DNA from: Phycisphaerales bacterium
Lineage (GTDB): Bacteria; Planctomycetota; Phycisphaerae; UBA1845; UTPLA1
Assembly: GCA_020639075.1 (NCBI GenBank)
Contig: JACKHI010000002.1
Location: 248,001 to 312,000, forward strand
DNA: 64,000 nt
Direction of reading: 5' to 3'
Of the stretch, positions 14,398 to 23,308 are shown piece after piece; within the stretch, counting starts at the first letter, position 1, and the number at the start of each line of letters is the position of its first letter. The notes beneath the pieces were generated by a model. That model made no database searches. It worked only from the letters and a program-made list of their open reading frames with translations, and was not told the origin of the DNA. The translations under genes were made by a program, and so were the position numbers.

Positions 14398-16272
14398 ATG
14401 ACGGATCATCCCCAGGTAAGCAGCGGCAAGGCGATTCGAATGATCGTCTTGCTATGCGTTGTTTCCGCGACCCTTACGCGTGCCGATACGCACCCCGCCA
14501 AATTCGTCCCGACGCAGTCAGCGGCGTTCATCGTCTTTCCAAAGCTGGCGGAATCGAATGCGCGGATCGGTGGTTTCCTGGCCGGCGTCAAGCCCGGCTT
14601 CCCCGGTCTGGATCTTGCCGAGTTCGAAATGACGGCCGGGTTTGCACCCAGAACGATGGACCTGTCGCGTCCGATCATCCTGATTGCAGAGCGCCCCGAG
14701 GATCTGATGCGTTTGTTGGCCGGCACGGGGTTGAGCGAAGGGGATTCGACTTGGCCGATCATTGGTTTCATGCCGGCGGATCCGGCCGGGTTCGCGAACT
14801 CTCTTCGCGGTGATCGAACGCGGCATGGCGGCGTCCAGTCCGTCGTCGGCGCATTCGGGAGATACCGCGTCGTGATGCGTGACGGATTTGCATTCGTCGC
14901 CGCCCGAGGATCGACGCTGGCCAAAATCGCGCGGCTCTCGGCCGACGAGTCGGAATGGTCTCGAATGTCAGAGGCGGCTCGCGACGACGCTACGACGTCT
15001 GACGTCTTTGTGCAGATCTCGATGGCTGCCTGGCGGCCGCTTTATGAAGCGAAGCTGCAGGCGGTGGTCGAACTCATGAAACTGGGCATCCAGTTGCAGC
15101 AACCCGATCCGGCGCGGATCGACCAGACGCGCAAGCTCGCGGACTGGTTCTTCTCGGGGGCCCTGGACGCTGTGAGGCAGATGGACTCGGCCTCTGCCGG
15201 TCTTTCGTTCGACGGTGAGCGATTTCGACTATCGCATCATCATACCTTCCGATCCGACGATTGGCTGGCGGACTATCTCAGGCACGTGACGCGAAAAGGC
15301 AGCTCCGACGCATGGAGAGCCTTCCCTGACGATCCCTTTCTGATGGGGTTGAGTTCCAATTGGAATGTTCCTCCGGAATTGTGTCTCGCCGTTCGATTCA
15401 ATCGGCGATGTATGGATGATCCGGAGCTTTGCAAGTCGCTTTCGAAAGACGATCGCCTCGGGCTTGATCGAGAGATCTCGGCGCTGACAGCGGGCACGAC
15501 AGCCGAGGAGTTTGTCGTGACGAGTCCATCCGGGCAGCTGATGCCGTTTCGCATGAGCGGTTCCTACCTCGCGAAAGACGCGACAAAGATGCTCGTCAGC
15601 ATGCAGAAGGTCCGCGATCATTCCCAGGAAGTCGTCGGTTCGCTGATCCCCGGCGCGGCTGAGATTGGCGGCAAGACGCATCTGATCCAGATAAACGGAT
15701 TGAACGTGTTCCAGATGCGTCTTGTTGACGCGTCAGAATCGCAGCTTGTTCGAACCAACATCGCGAACATGTACGGGGCGGACGCGCTTTACCAGGAGGC
15801 AGCGATCGGCGACGACACAATCGTCTACTCGATCGGCGATCGAACGGGCGTGCAGAAGCTGGCTGAAGTCGTTCGCGGCGAAAGACCGAGCATGTCGAAG
15901 AACGATCGAGTCCGCGAGGCGATGGGCGCCATGCCCTCGGACGCGAATCTGCTGCTTCTTGTGGATACACAGCGCTTCGTCAAGTCGATCCCGTTCTTGA
16001 TGCGGACGGGGATCGGCGCGGCGCCCGCGGATACGGCCCGACGTGTGGACGACAAGTCCGTCGATGCAGTGGGGCCGCTTCTGGGCTGGTCGGCGACGGT
16101 CCGCGGGAATCACATCGACTGCGCATTCACGATGAAGGCGGGCGATCTTCAAGAGACGATCATGGCTTTTCATCAAATGGGGCGGACATTGAGCAATCCG
16201 AGCACAGGGGGGGCGGGCTCCAACTCAGGGTTGGCCGCGGATCGCCCGGTACCGTTCGCCATGGGCGACTGA
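14398..16272 (+). CDS. Large exported protein of unknown function, first of a pair
   Basis: 624 aa from ATG 14398, eight bases after GGGAG. Signal peptide at 1-30 (AIRMIVLLCVVSATLTRADT). The mature start PAKFVPTQSAAFIVFPKLAESNARIGGF, about a statement-like strand with V-P-x-x-[AS]-x-[AG]-[FG], is also seen in the next gene. Then come many short strands and helices, a long middle helical region and a finish with LLGWSATVRGNHIDCAFTMKAGDL. I recognise no catalytic motif. Planctomycetes carry many such exported proteins related to DUF3352-like sequences; that relation is from memory and tentative. It probably acts in the periplasm, with the following gene. Confidence 0.7.
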   Translation: MTDHPQVSSGKAIRMIVLLCVVSATLTRADTHPAKFVPTQSAAFIVFPKLAESNARIGGFLAGVKPGFPGLDLAEFEMTAGFAPRTMDLSRPIILIAERPEDLMRLLAGTGLSEGDSTWPIIGFMPADPAGFANSLRGDRTRHGGVQSVVGAFGRYRVVMRDGFAFVAARGSTLAKIARLSADESEWSRMSEAARDDATTSDVFVQISMAAWRPLYEAKLQAVVELMKLGIQLQQPDPARIDQTRKLADWFFSGALDAVRQMDSASAGLSFDGERFRLSHHHTFRSDDWLADYLRHVTRKGSSDAWRAFPDDPFLMGLSSNWNVPPELCLAVRFNRRCMDDPELCKSLSKDDRLGLDREISALTAGTTAEEFVVTSPSGQLMPFRMSGSYLAKDATKMLVSMQKVRDHSQEVVGSLIPGAAEIGGKTHLIQINGLNVFQMRLVDASESQLVRTNIANMYGADALYQEAAIGDDTIVYSIGDRTGVQKLAEVVRGERPSMSKNDRVREAMGAMPSDANLLLLVDTQRFVKSIPFLMRTGIGAAPADTARRVDDKSVDAVGPLLGWSATVRGNHIDCAFTMKAGDLQETIMAFHQMGRTLSNPSTGGAGSNSGLAADRPVPFAMGD

Positions 16273-16454
16273 TGGGGCCGGCGCCGCAGCAGCGGCAGGT
16301 CAACTGCTTGACGTCACATCGATTGCCGCCGAATATCGCGGCCAATCGTCCGAATAACAGGGCGTTCCGACGCCGGGTCAAGGCGTGGCACTGTGTACCA
16401 GAACCATCCAAAAGAGGTTGAGAGAACTTCAAGAGACTGACAGGAGAGATTCGA

Positions 16455-18293
16455 ATGATTCAACGGCTGCGGAAACTGTGTATGGCGCTGTCGGCGGCGG
16501 CGATTCTTGCCGCTGCGCCGGCGTTCGCCGGTCCGGCGCAGGACGTCCTCAAGAATGTGCCGCACGACGCGTGGGGATTCATCGTGGTGCGCTCGGTGAA
16601 TACCATCGACAAGAACATCACGCAATTGCAGCAGATGGGCCTGCCCATTCCTCCTGGCGCTCAGATCGGTCCCACGATGCAGGGGCCGCCATTCAATTTT
16701 GGTGACAATGCCGATCTCGAGCGGCCGCTTGTTTTCATAATGCTGGACATGAACAAGTTCGGCACAGATGGGCAGGGTCCGCCCGATCCGAAGCGCGCGT
16801 CTGCGATTCTGGTTCCCGCCAAGGACCCGAAGGCGATTCTCGACGCGCTCAGTAGCCCGGATGGACCGAAGAGCGGCATCCGCCAGATCAAGGTCGCCGG
16901 CGAGGATTTTTTTGCAACCGAAAAGGGTGCGAACATTGTCCTTGGTAAGAGTGAAAAGTCCGTCAAGGAAGTCAGCAGCTACTCCGGCGACGGACCGCCC
17001 CGATCGTCTGCGCGGAACGATGTGATCGAACTGACCGACGTCTACGCGAGCTTCTCCGTCGATCGCGTGTACGGCACTTTCGGTCCGCAGTTCACACCGA
17101 TTCTCCAGATGGTCATGATGCAGGCCGACCCGACGGGTAAGGCGTTTCAGCGTTTCGACAAGGTAATCAAGGAGCTGGACGCGATTGACATCGGCATTCG
17201 CATGGACGACAAGGGGATCGCGCTGCGCGGCCTGGTTCAGCCGAAGAAGGACAGCGATCTCGAACTCTTCATGAAGGACTCGAAGAACTTCGAAAAGTCG
17301 AAGCTCGCGATGATCCCGAAGGAGGATTACCTGTTCGCTTTCGGCTCAGTAATGGCCTATAGCGATCACCAGTCGAAGTTCGTCGATCCGAATCCGATCA
17401 GTTCGCTGATCAACTCGCTGCAGATGCCGGAAATCGATCAGGCCGCAGTCAAGGCGATCGACGAAGAAGTCGCCAAGATGAACAAGCTCGCCAAAGCGCA
17501 GGCGGGCAGCATCTCGATGCTGTCCGGCGGGGAACAGGGATTCCTCGGCTTCGCTGCAGTCATCGATTGCGAGAAGCCGGACGCGTATGTGGACGGCATT
17601 CGCAAGATCTACAAGAACGTCTGGCGCGTTTCGCCGATGGAAGAGCTCAAGATGGCGAAGGATCTGTTGACGCACACGCCCGACGCTGAAACGATCGAGG
17701 GCGGCAAGGTCGACACACTTACGCTCAAATCAAAGGAACTCATCGAGCAGATGGAGATCGCGCCCGATGACGTCAAAGCCCTGAAGGCATTCTTCGGCGA
17801 AGACCTGACGGTTCGATTCGGCGTCGTCGGCGACAATCACGTCGTCCTGACGTTCGGCGGCGGCAAGGATCGCTATGCGGCCGTCGCCAAGCTCGCCAAG
17901 TCCGGCGGCGACGTCTGCCTGTCTTCGGATGCGGGCATCATGGGCACGTCCAAGAGTCTGGCCGATCCGCGTTCGATGGAGGCCTTTGTCTCTGTCGAGA
18001 ACATCATCCGACTCGTCAAAGTCGCCTCGAAGGCGATCGACGGCGAAGACGCAATCCCGTTCGACGTGCCGAAGCTTGATGCGCCGGCCGGCTTCGATAT
18101 CGCGGCCGCCGATGGCGCCATGCGGTTCGACATGTTCGTCCCGATGAAGCTGATCGACGCCGTCAAGAAGGCCGTCGAAGAGCAGTCGGCTCGAGACATG
18201 GAAGCCTTCGACGAGATGGGCGACGATATGGGCGATGCCCACGACAGTGGTTCCGGCGACACCGACGATTCGACCGACGACATGGACGAATAG
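16455..18293 (+). CDS. Large exported protein of unknown function, second of a pair
   Basis: 612 aa, ribosome site AGGAGAG eight bases before the ATG. Clear signal peptide with ALSAAAILAAAPAFA before GPAQDV. The mature N-terminus (VLKNVPHDAWGFIVVRSVNTIDKNI) has the same plan as the preceding gene, followed by a lysine/aspartate-rich body with repeated IRMDDKGIALRGLV-type strands. The last ~30 residues are extremely acidic, with Asp/Glu/Ser/Gly repeats (DMGDAHDSGSGDTDDSTDD), suggesting calcium or cation binding. No catalytic residues are evident. An intrinsic terminator follows. It shares architecture with the gene 180 nt upstream and probably arose by duplication. Confidence 0.72.
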   Translation: MIQRLRKLCMALSAAAILAAAPAFAGPAQDVLKNVPHDAWGFIVVRSVNTIDKNITQLQQMGLPIPPGAQIGPTMQGPPFNFGDNADLERPLVFIMLDMNKFGTDGQGPPDPKRASAILVPAKDPKAILDALSSPDGPKSGIRQIKVAGEDFFATEKGANIVLGKSEKSVKEVSSYSGDGPPRSSARNDVIELTDVYASFSVDRVYGTFGPQFTPILQMVMMQADPTGKAFQRFDKVIKELDAIDIGIRMDDKGIALRGLVQPKKDSDLELFMKDSKNFEKSKLAMIPKEDYLFAFGSVMAYSDHQSKFVDPNPISSLINSLQMPEIDQAAVKAIDEEVAKMNKLAKAQAGSISMLSGGEQGFLGFAAVIDCEKPDAYVDGIRKIYKNVWRVSPMEELKMAKDLLTHTPDAETIEGGKVDTLTLKSKELIEQMEIAPDDVKALKAFFGEDLTVRFGVVGDNHVVLTFGGGKDRYAAVAKLAKSGGDVCLSSDAGIMGTSKSLADPRSMEAFVSVENIIRLVKVASKAIDGEDAIPFDVPKLDAPAGFDIAAADGAMRFDMFVPMKLIDAVKKAVEEQSARDMEAFDEMGDDMGDAHDSGSGDTDDSTDDMDE

Positions 18294-18324
18294 TCGCATT
18301 CGACCGCGAATTGCAGGACAACAG

Positions 18325-18360
18325 AGGACCGGTCTCGTTTATTCGGGGCCGGTCCTTTCT
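18325..18360 (+). terminator. Intrinsic terminator after the exported-protein pair
   Basis: AGGACCGG (18325-18332) and CCGGTCCT (18349-18356) form an 8-bp stem with a 16-nt loop, followed by TTTCTTAT. It lies 32 nt after the stop at 18293 and 38 nt before the next gene. Confidence 0.75.
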
Positions 18361-18397
18361 TATACTCACGCTCAAGTCAGAAGCGAGGTCACGCGCA

Positions 18398-18970
18398 ATG
18401 AAGCTCTACACCAAGACGGGCGACGACGGCAGGACGAGTCTCTTCGACGGCACGCGGGTTCGAAAGGACCACGTACGCGTCTGCAGCTACGGTGACGTCG
18501 ATGAACTCAACGCGCAGATCGGCGTCGTTCGCTCGTTGATCGACGCGGCGAGCGACGCTCCCGCGGACGTGCGAGAGATCGCCGAGTACCTGCGCGGGAT
18601 TCAGTCAGACCTGTTCGCCATTGGCGCGGAACTCGCGACGCCGCCGACATCCGGTCGCAAGAGCAAGGCATCAGTCACGGATGCCGACGTCGCGCGGCTC
18701 GAAGGCTGGATCGATTCGGCGTGCGGCAAGGTCCCGCCGCTGACGACATTCGTCCTTCCCGCCGGCACGATCTTCGCATCGCAATTCCACGTCTGCAGAA
18801 CCGTGAGCCGCCGTGCGGAGCGGAATGTCGTGCACCTGGCGGGCACTGAGGATGTTGCCGAGAACGTCGTGATCTATCTGAATCGCCTCAGCGACTTGTT
18901 CTTCGCCTGGTCCCGCGTGGCGAATTGTTCGGCGGGATGTGCTGAGGCGCCTTGGCGGCCGAAGGCGTGA
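18398..18970 (+). CDS. pduO: PduO-type cob(I)alamin adenosyltransferase
   Basis: 190 aa. Family hallmarks in order: MKLYTKTGDDGRTSLFDG (ATP-binding N-terminal motif), SYGDVDELNAQIG, SRRAERNVVHL and LNRLSDLFFAWSRVAN. The enzyme transfers the adenosyl group of ATP to cob(I)alamin to make coenzyme B12. No B12-dependent enzyme or cobalamin riboswitch is visible nearby. The gene is set off from the upstream gene by a terminator, so it has its own promoter or read-through supply. An upstream in-frame start at 18311 lies before the terminator hairpin and is rejected. Confidence 0.95.
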   Translation: MKLYTKTGDDGRTSLFDGTRVRKDHVRVCSYGDVDELNAQIGVVRSLIDAASDAPADVREIAEYLRGIQSDLFAIGAELATPPTSGRKSKASVTDADVARLEGWIDSACGKVPPLTTFVLPAGTIFASQFHVCRTVSRRAERNVVHLAGTEDVAENVVIYLNRLSDLFFAWSRVANCSAGCAEAPWRPKA

Positions 18971-19053
18971 CGATGTCACTGGGACGCATACTCCGATAAT
19001 CCAACATCACGCGATCGGCTGGCCCTTGCCCACATCGCGGCTACACTCCCCGC

Positions 19054-20118
19054 ATGCATCACCCCCCCAAATCCTCCCGCGCTGCCGGCGCGTTCTGTGT
19101 CATTGTCACGCTGTTGAGCTGGTCAACCGTCCTTCTGTTTCTGCGAGCCCTTCACGACGATATCGACGGATGGACAGCGAACGGCTGGCGATACGGTATG
19201 TGCGCCCTCGGTTTGCTGCCGTTTCTCCTCTGGCGGCTGCGGCGCGGAACCGTGCCGATGCGTATCCTGAAGGCCGCGATCATTCCAGCATTTATCAATG
19301 CGTTGGGTCAGACCTGTTTCGGATTTGCCGTCTATTACATCGAGCCCGGCCTGGCGGGTTTTCTGCTTCGCGTCGCTGTGATATCAGCGACGATCGGCGC
19401 GTTCGTCATGTTTGCGGATGAACGTGCGCTGCTTCGGAGCCGATGGTTCTGGGGCGGCTTCCTGCTCGTGATCTTCGGTTCGATCGGGACAGTGCTCTTC
19501 GGCGCCGACCCGATCGCCGGCGCGACGGCGACAGGCATCCTGCTCGGTGCAACGGCAGGCGCGTTCTTCGGACTCTACGGCGTGTCGGTTCGCTATTGCA
19601 TGCGCGGGATTCCGCCCGTCGCATCATTCACGACAATTGCCGTCTACACGGCGTCGGCCATGGTCGCCCTGATGCTTCTCTTCGGGGAGCGTCACGGCGC
19701 CGCCGTCTTTGACCTGTCGCCGCTACTCGCGACGTACCTCGTCGTTTCGGCGATTCTCGGCATCGCAGTCGGCCACATTTTCTACTACAAGTCGATCGAA
19801 CGGCTGGGCGTCGCGATCACCGGTTCGATTGTCCAATTGGCGCCGTTTCTGGGGGCCGCCGCATCGATGGTGCTCTTCGATGAACCACTGACCGCCCTGC
19901 AGTGGGTGTGCGGATTCATTATGCTCGGCGGCGGCTTCCTGCTCCTGCGCGCCGAGCGCGAGCGACCGCGTAGCGCCGTTGCCGGGGACTTTCCGATGGA
20001 ACTCGAGGATGTCGGCGATCCCTGTGCGATCGCGGCCCGGGAGTCGGCAGGCGAGTCGTCCATCGCGGCGGCGCTGGATGATTCTGAATCAGAATTGGCA
20101 GCTTCGTCGTCGACCTGA
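19054..20118 (+). CDS. EamA/DMT-family membrane transporter
   Basis: 354 aa with about ten hydrophobic helices arranged as two five-helix halves, the pattern of drug/metabolite transporters. Typical features: SWSTVLLFLRAL in TM1, W-R-Y-G at the start of TM2, a YYIEPGLAGFLLR helix, and in the second half IVQLAPFLGAAASMVLFDEPLTALQWVCGFIMLGGGFLL, the strongly conserved EamA ending. A ~50-residue acidic cytoplasmic tail follows. Substrate cannot be called. TACACT lies six bases before the ATG, so the message may be nearly leaderless, but no matching -35 is seen. Confidence 0.85.
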   Translation: MHHPPKSSRAAGAFCVIVTLLSWSTVLLFLRALHDDIDGWTANGWRYGMCALGLLPFLLWRLRRGTVPMRILKAAIIPAFINALGQTCFGFAVYYIEPGLAGFLLRVAVISATIGAFVMFADERALLRSRWFWGGFLLVIFGSIGTVLFGADPIAGATATGILLGATAGAFFGLYGVSVRYCMRGIPPVASFTTIAVYTASAMVALMLLFGERHGAAVFDLSPLLATYLVVSAILGIAVGHIFYYKSIERLGVAITGSIVQLAPFLGAAASMVLFDEPLTALQWVCGFIMLGGGFLLLRAERERPRSAVAGDFPMELEDVGDPCAIAARESAGESSIAAALDDSESELAASSST

Positions 20119-20139
20119 TGCGTGCAGTCGCTCCGCGCA

Positions 20140-20601
20140 TCAATCCATCCGGGGTGAATCGGTTCGTTTGGAACTCCCGACCGCCGCATCCAGCCTGAAA
20201 TAGGTCACCTGCGCAACAGCGATGTGATTGTCTTCGGCGTCGCGGATATTGACTTCCACGGGGCACAACGATCGACCCAGCTTGATGACTCTGGCGTCGA
20301 CCGTGGCATCGGTAAAGCACGCTGCAAGAAAGCGAATGTGCAGATCGGCCGTCGTCAGATGCGCCTCGGGCCCCAACGCCGTCCAGATTGCGAGGCAGGC
20401 GATGCTGTCGGCGGCCGTTGCGAGCAGACCGCCGTGATAGGCGCCGTAAGCACCGTCGAAGCGGTTGTCCTTCGGCACGATTGCGACACAACGGCCCTCT
20501 TCCATCGATTCAATCTGAAAGCGAAGGTTGCGGACGACGGGGATCGGATCGATGTGTCGAAGGATGGCCTGCTTGCGGGCTTCTGTCAGCATTGAGTGCA
20601 T
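20140..20601 (-). CDS. PaaI-like hotdog-fold thioesterase
   Basis: 153 aa. The hotdog-fold core shows NRFDGAYGAYHGGLLATAADSIACLA, where the Y-H-G-G-L-x-x-x-x-D motif is the active site region of PaaI-type thioesterases (catalytic Asp after the helix start), then TTADLHIRFLAAC. These enzymes hydrolyse acyl-CoA thioesters; the natural substrate cannot be inferred. The ATG at 20592 is an alternative start. It ends 21 nt from the convergent transporter gene and follows the kinase-like gene by 15 nt on the same strand, suggesting co-transcription. Confidence 0.85.
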   Translation of the reverse strand: MHSMLTEARKQAILRHIDPIPVVRNLRFQIESMEEGRCVAIVPKDNRFDGAYGAYHGGLLATAADSIACLAIWTALGPEAHLTTADLHIRFLAACFTDATVDARVIKLGRSLCPVEVNIRDAEDNHIAVAQVTYFRLDAAVGSSKRTDSPRMD

Positions 20602-20616
20602 GTCTCTCGATCTGCG

Positions 20617-21675
20617 TTAGGTCGGTGCGTTCCCAGTCTTTGCGAACGACTGGTCGGTGAAATCCACATTTGCGTTGATCCATCTCGCCTTGCCCAGAAC
20701 GACGCGCAGGAATTCGTAACCGTCGAGCCCGGCGAATGTGCCGTTGGTCAGGATCGGTCGGACGGCCTGAGCGACGAGCGCTTCCTGCATCAATGCCGGA
20801 AGTGCGGCGAGTTCGGCGCGCGTGACGACGTTGACGGAATCGTAGCCGCGCAGGAAGTGATTCGCGCGGGCGATGTCGGCGTGCATTTCCCAACTCGCAA
20901 TGTCGCGTCCGCCCGTAATCATCGAAAACTGCAGAACGCCGTTGGCAAGGTCCATCACCCGCGGACGAATGCGCGCCGAGTCATGATCGAGAACGGCAAG
21001 AACGCATTGATCCTGAAACAGCAGGTTCCCAGGATGCCAGTCGCTGTGGACGATCTGCTCTTCCCACTCCTTAACGCCGGTTGAATTAGCGTCGTCCGCA
21101 GCGGCCTGGTAGCGATCACGCAGTTTCAATGCGAGCTTATGGAGCGATTCGACGGCGCGTGCGCCGCGGCCGCCGGCCTTTCTGATTGCGGCACACATGG
21201 GCTCGAATGCGTTGAATACCTGTTCGGCGTCGTGGAAGTGGCCGTGGGGCGGCTCCCATTTCGGCGTGAACTCGCGGAGTATGTGATGGTAGAGACCGAG
21301 TGTGCGCCCGGCTTCGAACGTCTCCTTGTCGCTCTTGTCGTATCGTTCGCCCTCGATGTACTCGTAGACTTCATAGACCGACTCGCCGATCTTCAACATC
21401 GAGTTGTTGTTGGCACGCGTGCCGATCAAGTGCGGGAGAGGAAAGTGCCGGGAAGCCAGAAACTTCTGCATCGAATGCGCGAACGCGACCTTGTAAGGAT
21501 CGTCGCGCTGAGGCCGACGTTTGACGAGATAGCGCCCCGTGGCAGTGCGGACCACCACTTTCGCCGACTCGTGTGAACCGCGCTCGAACGGACGGACTTC
21601 GGCCACAATGCCCAGGTCATAGTGACTGAGTACGCGGGCCAGCTCTTCGGATTTGAACGCCGCTCGTTCGGACAT
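20617..21675 (-). CDS. APH-family phosphotransferase (homoserine-kinase-II/CotS-like)
   Basis: 352 aa. Protein-kinase-like small-molecule kinase: VVVRTATGRYLVKRRP with the ATP-binding lysine, YEVYEYIEGERYD hinge, and the catalytic loop HSDWHPGNLLF followed by AVLDHDSAR, the metal-binding D. The family includes choline, homoserine and aminoglycoside kinases; the substrate is not evident from this sequence. It is upstream of the thioesterase gene and divergent from mtnP (115 nt between), which hints at, but does not prove, a role near methionine salvage. Confidence 0.82.
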   Translation of the reverse strand: MSERAAFKSEELARVLSHYDLGIVAEVRPFERGSHESAKVVVRTATGRYLVKRRPQRDDPYKVAFAHSMQKFLASRHFPLPHLIGTRANNNSMLKIGESVYEVYEYIEGERYDKSDKETFEAGRTLGLYHHILREFTPKWEPPHGHFHDAEQVFNAFEPMCAAIRKAGGRGARAVESLHKLALKLRDRYQAAADDANSTGVKEWEEQIVHSDWHPGNLLFQDQCVLAVLDHDSARIRPRVMDLANGVLQFSMITGGRDIASWEMHADIARANHFLRGYDSVNVVTRAELAALPALMQEALVAQAVRPILTNGTFAGLDGYEFLRVVLGKARWINANVDFTDQSFAKTGNAPT

Positions 21676-21790
21676 GCCCCCATTGTAACTCTCGATCGGA
21701 TTTCGGTCCCTCGACCGCCCGGTTTGACCTGAAATCGTTTCGGAGCGATATTCCGGGGTTGAACCCGAAACAGAATCGAGGGGTATCGAT

Positions 21791-22693
21791 ATGTCGAAAG
21801 TAGTCGTCGGCGTGATCGGCGGGTCCGGTCTGGGGCAGGCGCTGGCCGCGGAATTTCAGGGCGAATCGCTCGACGTGACGACGCCGTTCGGAAAGCCGAG
21901 CGCGCCGATCCTTCGCGGTCGATGGAACGACACGGAAGTCGCATTCCTGCCGCGGCATGGCGTGCAGCATACGATTTCGCCGTCGGCGGTGCCGTATCGC
22001 GCGAATATCTACGGCCTGAAACAGGTGGGCGTCACGCACATCATCGCGAGCGGTGCGACCGGAAGCCTGCGAGAGGAAATTCGACCCAGGGATCTCGTGA
22101 TTCCGGATCAGGTCATCGATCGCACGACCCGCCGTACAAGCACGTTTTTTGACGAGCCGGGTGTTGCGGCCCACGTCGAGTTTCACGAGCCGTTCTGTTC
22201 GCAGATGCGCCGGCTGCTGATCGAAGCGGGAACGGGTATCGGCGACAGCCCCGTCATGGACGGCGGCACATATGTGTGCATGGAGGGCCCGGCATTTTCG
22301 ACAGTTGCCGAGAGTCGGATGCATCGATCTTGGGGCGGCGACTTGATCGGGATGACTTGCATGCCCGAAGCGAAACTGGCGCGCGAAGCGGAAATCTGCT
22401 ACGCGCTGCTGGCGCTGCCGACGGACTACGACTGCTGGCGACCGCATCCCGAGGGCGTCGATCAGCGGGAACTGCTCAAGGAGATCATCGGCAACCTGGA
22501 GGAGGCGACGCGGCGATCGGTCGCGTTGATCAAAGCGGCACTGAAACTGGCGTCGTCAAGCGTCAATTCAAGTTGCCCGTGCCAACGAGCGCTGGATCTG
22601 GCCGTGTGGACGCGTGTTGATCACATACCGGAAGAGCAGCGACAGCGACTGAGCGCGCTACTGTCCCGTCGCCTCGCGAGTGCCGGGCAATGA
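21791..22693 (+). CDS. mtnP: S-methyl-5'-thioadenosine phosphorylase
   Basis: 300 aa. Purine nucleoside phosphorylase family II: GVIGGSGLG phosphate loop, FLPRHGVQHTISPSAVPYRANI, the ASGATGSLREEI motif, EGPAFSTVAESRM, and GMTCMPEAKLAREAEICYALLALPTDYDCW, characteristic of MTA phosphorylases. It splits methylthioadenosine to adenine and methylthioribose-1-phosphate in methionine salvage. GAGGGG precedes the start. Its stop overlaps the next start (ATGA), so it is translationally coupled to pgpA. Confidence 0.93.
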   Translation: MSKVVVGVIGGSGLGQALAAEFQGESLDVTTPFGKPSAPILRGRWNDTEVAFLPRHGVQHTISPSAVPYRANIYGLKQVGVTHIIASGATGSLREEIRPRDLVIPDQVIDRTTRRTSTFFDEPGVAAHVEFHEPFCSQMRRLLIEAGTGIGDSPVMDGGTYVCMEGPAFSTVAESRMHRSWGGDLIGMTCMPEAKLAREAEICYALLALPTDYDCWRPHPEGVDQRELLKEIIGNLEEATRRSVALIKAALKLASSSVNSSCPCQRALDLAVWTRVDHIPEEQRQRLSALLSRRLASAGQ

Positions 22694-23247
22694 GCGAGAC
22701 GACGACGGATGACGGGCCCAATCGCGCAGATGTTTCGAGGACGCGCAGCTCGTACGATCGACTCCTCCTGTTCATCGGGTCGATGGCCTTCATCGGCTTT
22801 GTGCCGTTCGCATCCGGCACAGTGACAGTCGCCGTTTTGGGGCTGCCGCTTGCGATCCTGCTGTTGGTTGTGCTGAAACTAGGCGTTACGGCCTATGTCG
22901 CGTTCGTTGCCATTTTCACGCTGTTTTCTATCTGGGTCGCGGGCGAAGCCGATCGCGTGCTGAACGAAAAGGACAGTAAGCGAAACGTCATCGACGAGTT
23001 GCCCGGCTACCTGATCGCCCTCGTCGCGCTGCCGATGACGTGGCCGATCCTGTTTGCAGCGTTCTTCATCGAGCGAGCGATTGATATCGCCAAAGTCTGG
23101 CCGGCCAACTGGATTGAACGAAAGCTCCCGGGCGGATGGGGCGTGGTGCTGGACGATGTCATGGCAGGCATTTACACATTGGCGATTCTTCACGTCGCTT
23201 ACCGATTGCTGCCGGATTGGCTGGGCGCCTACCCGATAGCATTCTGA
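22690..23247 (+). CDS. pgpA: Phosphatidylglycerophosphatase A-type membrane protein
   Basis: 185 aa, membrane protein with four or so hydrophobic segments. It fits the PgpA family: F-V-P-F-A-S-G-T at the first segment, I-D-E-L-P-G, an FFIERAIDIAKVWPANWIE stretch where PgpA has F-R-x-F-D-I-x-K-P-x-P-[IA]-x-x-x-E, and GGWGVVLDDVMAGIY, the acidic DD-x-x-A-G site. PgpA removes the phosphate of phosphatidylglycerophosphate in phosphatidylglycerol synthesis. Some consensus residues differ (V-W for K-P is partly kept as K-V-W-P). It overlaps the mtnP stop by four bases. Confidence 0.82.
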   Translation: MSETTTDDGPNRADVSRTRSSYDRLLLFIGSMAFIGFVPFASGTVTVAVLGLPLAILLLVVLKLGVTAYVAFVAIFTLFSIWVAGEADRVLNEKDSKRNVIDELPGYLIALVALPMTWPILFAAFFIERAIDIAKVWPANWIERKLPGGWGVVLDDVMAGIYTLAILHVAYRLLPDWLGAYPIAF

Positions 23248-23308
23248 CACGCTCTTCTGCGCCAACGTCTGATGCTTTCTGACAGTTCCCCGTAAACTCT
23301 CCGAAGGT

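Noticed and set aside
19042..19054. Leaderless promoter for the EamA transporter
   Set aside because: A -10-like TACACT is well placed but no acceptable -35 exists 16-18 nt upstream.
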